A DNA stretch of 64,000 nucleotides, taken from contig NZ_JWJE02000017.1 of NCBI RefSeq assembly GCF_000812025.2, positions 1 to 64,000 on the forward strand, given 5' to 3'. The notes under the pieces were generated by a model. It did no database searches. It was given only the letters and a program-made list of their open reading frames with translations, and had not been told where the DNA came from. The position numbers were made by a program, and so were the translations under genes. The DNA is from Bacillus thermotolerans. GTDB lineage: Bacteria; Bacillota; Bacilli; Bacillales; Domibacillaceae. Positions 59,359 through 64,000 of this stretch are shown piece after piece. Within the stretch, counting starts at the first letter, position 1; each line of letters begins with the position of its first letter.

Positions 59359-60468
59359 ATGAGGATTAGGCAAATCATTTTGAGGCATATGGAAATGGAG
59401 ATGAAGTTTGCGTTTACGAATAGCTCGGCGACAGTACAGACGAAAAACTTTATTTTGATTGAAGCCCAGGATGAAGACGGCTTATCAGGCTGGGGAGAGT
59501 CTGTTGCCTTCACGGAGCCCTTCTACACGGAGGAGACATTTAAAACGAACTGGCACGTAATAGAAGATTTTTTAATCCCTATGCTCAAAGGGAAGGAGCT
59601 TCATCACCCAGACGAACTGGTTCCGCTTTTTGCTTCTGTGAAAAGAAACAAAATGGCCAAAGCCGCCATCGAAGGAGCGATATGGGACTTGTATGCAAAA
59701 AGGGCGGGAATCCCGCTGTACAAAGCGCTGGGAGGTGAGCGGACAGCGGTTGAAGCGGGTATTAGCATCGGCGTTCAGCCGACGATCGACGAACTGCTTT
59801 CAGTCATTAAGCAGCATGTAGATGAAGGGTATAAGCGAGTAAAGGTGAAAATCAAACCGGGCTGGGATGAAGGAATCCTCAAGGAAATCCGCCGCGCTTT
59901 TCCGTCTCTGCCTTTGATGGCAGATGCCAATTCTGCCTACCGGCTGGAGGATCTTCCGCTGCTCAAGCGATTGGACGAGTACGGGCTGATGATGATTGAA
60001 CAGCCTCTCGCCTCTGATGATATTATTGACCATGCGATTATTCAACAGGAACTTGATACACCTGTCTGTTTAGATGAGAGTATTACGTCCTATGAAGATG
60101 CGAGAAAAGCGCTTCAGCTTGGCAGCTGCCGAGTCATTAATGTAAAGATTGGACGTGTTGGCGGTCTTACCGAGGCCAAGCGTATTCACGATTTATGCAG
60201 GGAAAAGCATATTCCTGTTTGGTGCGGGGGCATGCTTGAAGCAGGTGTAGGCCGGGCGCATAACATTGCCCTATCTACGCTTAGCCAATTTACACTGCCA
60301 GGAGACAACGCTGCCTCTTCCCGGTATTGGGTGAAAGACATTATCAAGCCGGAGGTTACAGTAGAAAGCGGTATGATTGATGTTCCGGAGCGTCCTGGTA
60401 TTGGTTATGAAATAGATGAGGAAGCGGTGGAAAGCTTCACAATGATGAAAAGAGCATATAACCTGTAA
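59359..60468 (+). CDS. menC: o-Succinylbenzoate synthase / N-succinylamino-acid racemase
   Basis: A 369-residue enolase-superfamily enzyme of the OSBS/NSAR family: acid/base Lys pair in VKVKIKPGW, metal ligands in [19 protein letters not shown] and [11 protein letters not shown], and the second catalytic Lys in [10 protein letters not shown]. In menaquinone synthesis it dehydrates SHCHC; NSAR members also racemise N-succinylamino acids. No other men genes adjoin, and the GNAT partner favours the NSAR role. Confidence 0.85.
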   Translation: MRIRQIILRHMEMEMKFAFTNSSATVQTKNFILIEAQDEDGLSGWGESVAFTEPFYTEETFKTNWHVIEDFLIPMLKGKELHHPDELVPLFASVKRNKMAKAAIEGAIWDLYAKRAGIPLYKALGGERTAVEAGISIGVQPTIDELLSVIKQHVDEGYKRVKVKIKPGWDEGILKEIRRAFPSLPLMADANSAYRLEDLPLLKRLDEYGLMMIEQPLASDDIIDHAIIQQELDTPVCLDESITSYEDARKALQLGSCRVINVKIGRVGGLTEAKRIHDLCREKHIPVWCGGMLEAGVGRAHNIALSTLSQFTLPGDNAASSRYWVKDIIKPEVTVESGMIDVPERPGIGYEIDEEAVESFTMMKRAYNL

Positions 60469-60786
60469 ATAATGAAACGCCGTACGCATGAAGAGGGAAG
60501 GGGTGTTTGAAAGCGTCTGCCTCTTTTGTATGTACGGGTTATATAGCTCATTAAACTTCATAAAATGCTGTTGATTGAAATAGAAGGCACAAGAGACCCC
60601 GTCAAGCGCCTGCAGTGGAAATCAACAGCCCTCATCTTAGAATAGAACAGGTGATAGACAAGTTTTTCTACAGTTTGAGCTATCCTATGCGATGGTTGTT
60701 TTTAATGGAATATATATGATGAAAATGTGCTATAATGAAGATAAGGGTACCCTCTGCGGGTATAATAGAACATGAGGGGGAAGCAA
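60469..60786 (+). promoter_or_regulatory. 318-bp control region of csoR with CsoR operator 1
   Basis: TATAAT at 60731-60736 is followed by TACCCTCTGCGGGTATA (60748-60764), which matches the GC-rich inverted repeat bound by CsoR. The first half contains only weak inverted repeats and no gene. Confidence 0.65.
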
Positions 60787-61092
60787 ATGGAGGCGCATGA
60801 AGAGGTAGTAAAAGCCACTCACAGAGATGATATAGAAAAAGAACAGCTCATTAACCGTCTGAAGAGAATTGAAGGTCAAGTGAGAGGTATTCAAAACATG
60901 ATTGAAGATGATCGTTACTGCATAGACGTACTCACACAAATTTCTGCAGTAAATGCAGCGTTAAAGAAGGTCAGCCTGCATATGCTCGAGCGGCATACAA
61001 GCCACTGCGTAACGGATGCCATACAAAATGGGGAAGGGCAGGAAGCCATTAAAGAGTTAATGCAAGTATTTGAACGGTTCGCTAAAGCGTAA
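60787..61092 (+). CDS. csoR: Copper-sensing repressor CsoR
   Basis: A 101-residue all-helical metalloregulator (DUF156). The three Cu(I) ligands are visible: Cys in DRYCIDVL, then His and Cys in MLERHTSHC. INRLKRIEGQVRGIQNMI is the conserved DNA-binding helix. The ATG at 60787 has AACATGAGGGGGAAG upstream. It has an operator in front (autoregulation) and a second one before copZ. Confidence 0.92.
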   Translation: MEAHEEVVKATHRDDIEKEQLINRLKRIEGQVRGIQNMIEDDRYCIDVLTQISAVNAALKKVSLHMLERHTSHCVTDAIQNGEGQEAIKELMQVFERFAKA

Positions 61093-61119
61093 AAGACGAG
61101 AAAATCTTGTTTGTTGATT

Positions 61120-61137
61120 TACCCTACAGGGGTATGG
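61120..61137. promoter_or_regulatory. CsoR operator 2, before copZ
   Basis: TACCCTACAGGGGTATGG has the same TACCC-n4-GGGGTA arrangement as the site at 60748, so copZ is probably induced by copper independently of csoR. Confidence 0.6.
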
Positions 61138-61178
61138 TAACATAAAAAGGAGCTAAGGATTAGAGGAGGCTGAATATG

Positions 61179-61385
61179 ATGGAAAAAGTAACATTAAATG
61201 TAGAAGGTATGTCCTGCCAGCATTGTGTGAATGCTATTGAATCCAATGTCGGCAGCCTAAGCGGCGTAGAATCAGTTACGGTGGATTTAAACAAAGGTGA
61301 AGTAGAGGTATTTTATAACGACGAAGAAGTTTCTCCTCAAGCGATTGCAGATGAAATTGAAGAACAGGGATACGATGTAAAATAA
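61179..61385 (+). CDS. copZ: Copper chaperone CopZ
   Basis: A 68-residue HMA-domain protein with the copper site GMSCQHC and the usual ferredoxin-like fold (VTLNVEGM..., VTVDLNKGEVEVFY). It binds Cu(I) and hands it to CopA. AGAGGAGGC precedes the start; either of two adjacent ATGs (61176 or 61179) may be used. copA does not follow: a terminator and an unrelated gene do. Confidence 0.92.
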   Translation: MEKVTLNVEGMSCQHCVNAIESNVGSLSGVESVTVDLNKGEVEVFYNDEEVSPQAIADEIEEQGYDVK

Positions 61386-61388
61386 TAC

Positions 61389-61418
61389 AGCGTGCCGGGC
61401 AGCCGGTACGCTTTTTTT
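61389..61418 (+). terminator. Intrinsic terminator after copZ
   Basis: AGCGTGCCGG pairs with CCGGTACGCT, followed by seven T. Confidence 0.88.
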
Positions 61419-61595
61419 ATTGAAACAGCGTACACAATCAGAGGAGAGGGCAATAGTAGAAAATAAATAGACGAATATATAAGTAAAACAATTACATTTT
61501 TAGGTGGGAAACGAGGCCGGTTAGGGTATAACAATAGAGATAATTTTCTTCATACAATCACCATTTTGAAGGCAGATGGAAAGAGGGGGACTTCT

Positions 61596-62885
61596 ATGAA
61601 TAACCGTACTATTGCTGCTGCGTTGACAGCTGTTGGCGCGGGAGCTGCTTGGATGATGCGGAAAAGGCAAGGAAAGAGAAAGGAGGTACAGATGACAAGC
61701 AGTATCGTCGACTCCATTGAGCAAAAAACTGATGAAATTACCTTCTTGTTAAGCGAGAAAAATAGGAATTATCGCGTATATAGAGATAATCAGCTAATCT
61801 ACTCAGGAGCACATTCCCGTATCACCGACCAGTCACTTACCCCGGCGACAAGCTACTTATATACCATTGAACGGACGGATGCATCAGGCCGTATGCTCGA
61901 TATTATCCAGGTTCAAACCTCGACTTTACCCGAAGAGAGGAATGAACGAAATGTTCTCCAGGATCTAGTTATTACAGCTGCCGCAGGAAACTCGCTCATT
62001 ATGCTGGAGTGGGAGCCCATTGAAGGAGTAGAGGAGTATATCGTTTATCGGAACGGAAAGAAGGTGGCTCGTATAACAGATTGCTTTCTCATCGATCCTT
62101 CTATCCGGCACGATAAGACGTACACATATTTAATCAAAGCCAGGCGCCCGCTGATGCTTTCTGAAAGAAGCAATAGCGAGGAGAGGTTTGCGGCAGCTGG
62201 TGTATTCGGCTTTTTCAAGAAGGGTGCCTCGGAAAAGGAAGCGGCCATGGAAGAGTTTCGGATTGTTAAACAATTCCCGCCTATTGAAAAGCTTTTACGA
62301 CCGGAGGAGAAGAAAGCAAAAGAGAACGGCTGGATGCTTCGATATACGACATTTCTTACAAATAAGTGGCTCAAAAACCCTAACTTTCTCTCTAAGTATC
62401 GTTATTTTGCGGGGGACAACAGGGGCTTTGATCCCGAAGCTGCCTCTTATCGAACAAGAGCGGATGTGACGATCCGGTTTGCAGAAGACGGCTTAGATGT
62501 TAATTTATCAAGCGATATTGGTACGACGAAAGCCTATGGCTGGAGCAAGAAGTTTAAAGAGGAAGGCAGAGCATCAAGCGATGGAATTCAGATGGAAGAA
62601 ACAGACCGGTCTGATGAAAAGGTATCCTTCCGTTTAAGCCATGCGGTGGGCAATCCATTGATGGTGACAGCCCCGCCGGTAGATTATGAGGTGTGTGCTT
62701 CTTTTTATAAGAGGGGGCACTATGATATGACGGGTACTCATGACCAATCACCACATCATGAAGTTTATGTAAAAAGAGAAGGCAGCGACAATTGGATTCC
62801 CATTCACCAAGCGAGAAGCAAGGGTCTTGAATGGATGGCTGCACCTATGGCTGACCAGTTTTGGCGTGTATCTAATTTCAAATAA
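61596..62885 (+). CDS. DUF3238 protein with fibronectin-III-like domains
   Basis: About 429 residues: a short N-terminal hydrophobic segment (TIAAALTAVGAGAAWMMRKR) that is a membrane anchor or signal, two FN3-like modules (about 45-115, with the second containing LEWEPIEGVEEYIVYRNG) and a C-terminal DUF3238 domain (RYTTFLTNKWLKNPNF, AGDNRGFDPEAASYRTRADV). The family is found in Bacillus and has no known function; FN3 modules suggest an extracytoplasmic role. The ATG at 61596 has AGAGGGGG upstream. Confidence 0.78.
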   Translation: MNNRTIAAALTAVGAGAAWMMRKRQGKRKEVQMTSSIVDSIEQKTDEITFLLSEKNRNYRVYRDNQLIYSGAHSRITDQSLTPATSYLYTIERTDASGRMLDIIQVQTSTLPEERNERNVLQDLVITAAAGNSLIMLEWEPIEGVEEYIVYRNGKKVARITDCFLIDPSIRHDKTYTYLIKARRPLMLSERSNSEERFAAAGVFGFFKKGASEKEAAMEEFRIVKQFPPIEKLLRPEEKKAKENGWMLRYTTFLTNKWLKNPNFLSKYRYFAGDNRGFDPEAASYRTRADVTIRFAEDGLDVNLSSDIGTTKAYGWSKKFKEEGRASSDGIQMEETDRSDEKVSFRLSHAVGNPLMVTAPPVDYEVCASFYKRGHYDMTGTHDQSPHHEVYVKREGSDNWIPIHQARSKGLEWMAAPMADQFWRVSNFK

Positions 62886-62887
62886 AT

Positions 62888-62930
62888 AAAAAGCAAGACG
62901 ACAATGTATTGCCGTCTTGCTTTTTATTTA
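62888..62930. terminator. Bidirectional terminator between convergent genes
   Basis: AAAAGCAAGACG pairs with CGTCTTGCTTTT. A-run and T-run flanks fit both directions. Confidence 0.85.
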
Positions 62931-62949
62931 TTAAGTGTGATGGTAAAGC

Positions 62950-63354
62950 TTACAGGAATCTCGCTCGAATATGAGGAGGAGGAAGCATGCAGCTTTGTTT
63001 TTGTCCGAACCACTTGTAGCGGTTCTTTGCGAGATAATCGTATGCGAATTCGCGAATTGGACGAGGAATAAGGACGAAGGCATATAGCAGCTTCCAGGCA
63101 CCTTTTAGATGACGCGCAATTCGCAGGGCTGCAGTGGATTTATAATAAACCTTGTCTCCTTCAATTAACAACATACTGTCTACGTCATCACGAACTTGAT
63201 GCTTTTCCTGTAATTCCTCACCGGCTTCGCTTTGCAGGGAAGCAAAGTGAAACAGGCCTTCCGGGTCCCGATTAAGAATAAATTGTACGCTGGCATCGCA
63301 GAAATTACAGTCACCATCGAATAGAACGACAGGATGCTTGTGAGTATTTACCAT
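62950..63354 (-). CDS. yuxK: DCC-family thiol-disulfide oxidoreductase-like protein (YuxK)
   Basis: A 134-residue DCC/DUF393 protein: VVLFDGDCNFCDASVQFIL with the Cys-x2-Cys, then the AFVLIPRPIREFAYDYLAKNR pattern. B. subtilis YuxK is the closest match in length and motif; the family is predicted thioredoxin-like but uncharacterised. AAGGAG lies upstream of the ATG. Confidence 0.87.
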   Translation of the reverse strand: MVNTHKHPVVLFDGDCNFCDASVQFILNRDPEGLFHFASLQSEAGEELQEKHQVRDDVDSMLLIEGDKVYYKSTAALRIARHLKGAWKLLYAFVLIPRPIREFAYDYLAKNRYKWFGQKQSCMLPPPHIRARFL

Positions 63355-63389
63355 GTTGTAGAAAATCTCCTTTCTTTGTTGATTGCTTC

Positions 63390-63725
63390 TTAATGATTAA
63401 GAGGATAGGAGCGGTTACTCATCTTTTCTTCAAAGGCATGAGGAGGTACTTGCTGTGTTGGCAGACTCTCCTTCAGCTGTTCAAGCTGCAAAGCCTCTTC
63501 TTCATAATGAAGATTGTTTGTATATGTCTTTTGGAAACAAATTATACCTTTAGGAGATTCAATGAGCGCTTGAACAGTTAATTCGGTGCTTGTCCCTCCC
63601 GTATCTTCATCTCCCAGGGAAGCAGGAGAGGCGGGATTCTCTTGCTGGCATATGAGCAGTTTCTTTTCTCCTCTTATACCCTGGGCATCTTCTATGAATG
63701 TATCTAGATTCTGTGTACAGTTCAA
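63390..63725 (-). CDS. Small hypothetical protein
   Basis: About 111 residues, acidic, with no membrane segment: an N-terminal helix (NLDTFIEDAQGIRG), beta strands (KKLLICQQ; ELTVQALIESPKGIICFQ) and a Glu/Gln-rich helix. The TTG at 63725 has AGAGGTG six bases upstream; a GTG at 63734 overlaps that site. Family unknown. It is 36 bases upstream of the yuxK gene on the same strand and may be co-transcribed with it. Confidence 0.55.
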   Translation of the reverse strand: MNCTQNLDTFIEDAQGIRGEKKLLICQQENPASPASLGDEDTGGTSTELTVQALIESPKGIICFQKTYTNNLHYEEEALQLEQLKESLPTQQVPPHAFEEKMSNRSYPLNH

Positions 63726-64000
63726 TTGAATCACCTCTTTTTTTCTTTTACCTTTTTTGGCACAGAATAACCCTCTTCCCGAAAGAAAAGCTGGTATATG
63801 AAAAAAATATATATATAAAAGGTTAGCTTATATTGCGGAAAATTCAGATAATAAATACAGTTAAATCAATAAGATACCAGAAATTTGGCAGGCTTTACTA
63901 AAAAAGAAAATAAAGGAGGGAGTTAATTTTTTCTAAATTTTTTGATAAACTAATAATTGTGGACTAGATATGAATGAAATACTAGGCGTTAAGACTCGCT
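63726..64000. other. AT-rich end region, no gene assigned
   Basis: There is an AAAGGAGGG site at 63914-63922 with no clear in-frame start behind it, and an ATG at 63971 (MNEILGVKTR to the window edge) without a ribosome site. The remainder is AT-rich, with the upstream region of the minus-strand gene at its left. Confidence 0.4.

Overview
This window comes from the chromosome of an endospore-forming member of the Bacillaceae. The evidence is the spore genes (cwlJ, a yyaC-type protein, an sspL-like SASP, ytzC), CcpA-type cre boxes, Bacillus-style ribosome binding sites with many TTG/GTG starts, and intrinsic terminators after most operons. I cannot assign a genus. No rRNA, tRNA, CRISPR array or intact transposon was found.

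Layout. (1) 1-4300: an island bounded by two inverted IS1182-type end remnants, each flush against an intrinsic terminator. It holds a type III polyketide synthase/methyltransferase pair (bpsA-bpsB type) and a YisP-like squalene/phytoene-synthase homologue. (2) 4281-5534: a hotdog thioesterase and a YyaC-type spore protein. (3) 5606-21893: a catabolic-looking cluster framed by two closely related GntR/FadR regulators. It encodes two large permeases, a Rossmann-fold protein, a 28-residue peptide, two [2Fe-2S] ferredoxins, a creatininase-family amidohydrolase, a heme-oxygenase-like diiron protein (PqqC/CADD type), a semialdehyde-type ALDH, a GlcG/HbpS protein, two ChrA half-transporters, a small CxxH/CxxC protein, RidA, a DUF2294 protein, a NIF3-like protein and a Gate-domain permease. 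A recurrent operator (TTGGTATACAAAATA and its reverse) precedes at least six of its transcription units. (4) 22665-34681: a PaaX-linked aryl-CoA cluster with a free-standing PaaD-type zinc ribbon, PaaX, two kinds of enoyl-CoA hydratase (one as two almost identical 823-bp copies), a metallo-beta-lactamase-fold hydrolase, PaaA-, PaaD(DUF59)-, PaaB- and PaaC-like oxygenase genes, a benzoate-type CoA ligase, a 4-HBT thioesterase, a YerA-like amidohydrolase and a 4Fe-4S ferredoxin. The usual reductase PaaE and PaaK, PaaZ, PaaH and PaaJ are absent. (5) 34855-43083: DUF421 protein, CwlJ, a chemoreceptor, an MFS permease, a Tat-exported PhoD and small conserved proteins. (6) 43651-56151: nitrogen assimilation (gltA-gltB-glnA, asparagine synthetase, amt) followed by a DUF294/GlnD-like nucleotidyltransferase and a DEDDh exonuclease. 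(7) 56273-63725: YtcJ-like amidohydrolase, YtzC, SspL, a GNAT/N-succinylamino-acid-racemase pair, csoR-copZ with two CsoR-type operators, a DUF3238 protein and a DCC (YuxK) protein.

Most interesting are the two adjacent catabolic clusters. Cluster 4 looks like an aerobic CoA-thioester ring-oxidation pathway whose ligase resembles benzoate rather than phenylacetate ligases, and whose PaaD is split into two genes. Cluster 3 looks like oxidation and hydrolysis of an unidentified, probably nitrogen-containing compound under GntR control. Whether they form one pathway, with cluster 3 ferredoxins replacing PaaE, is inference. Coordinates and motifs were read by eye; no database search or alignment was run.
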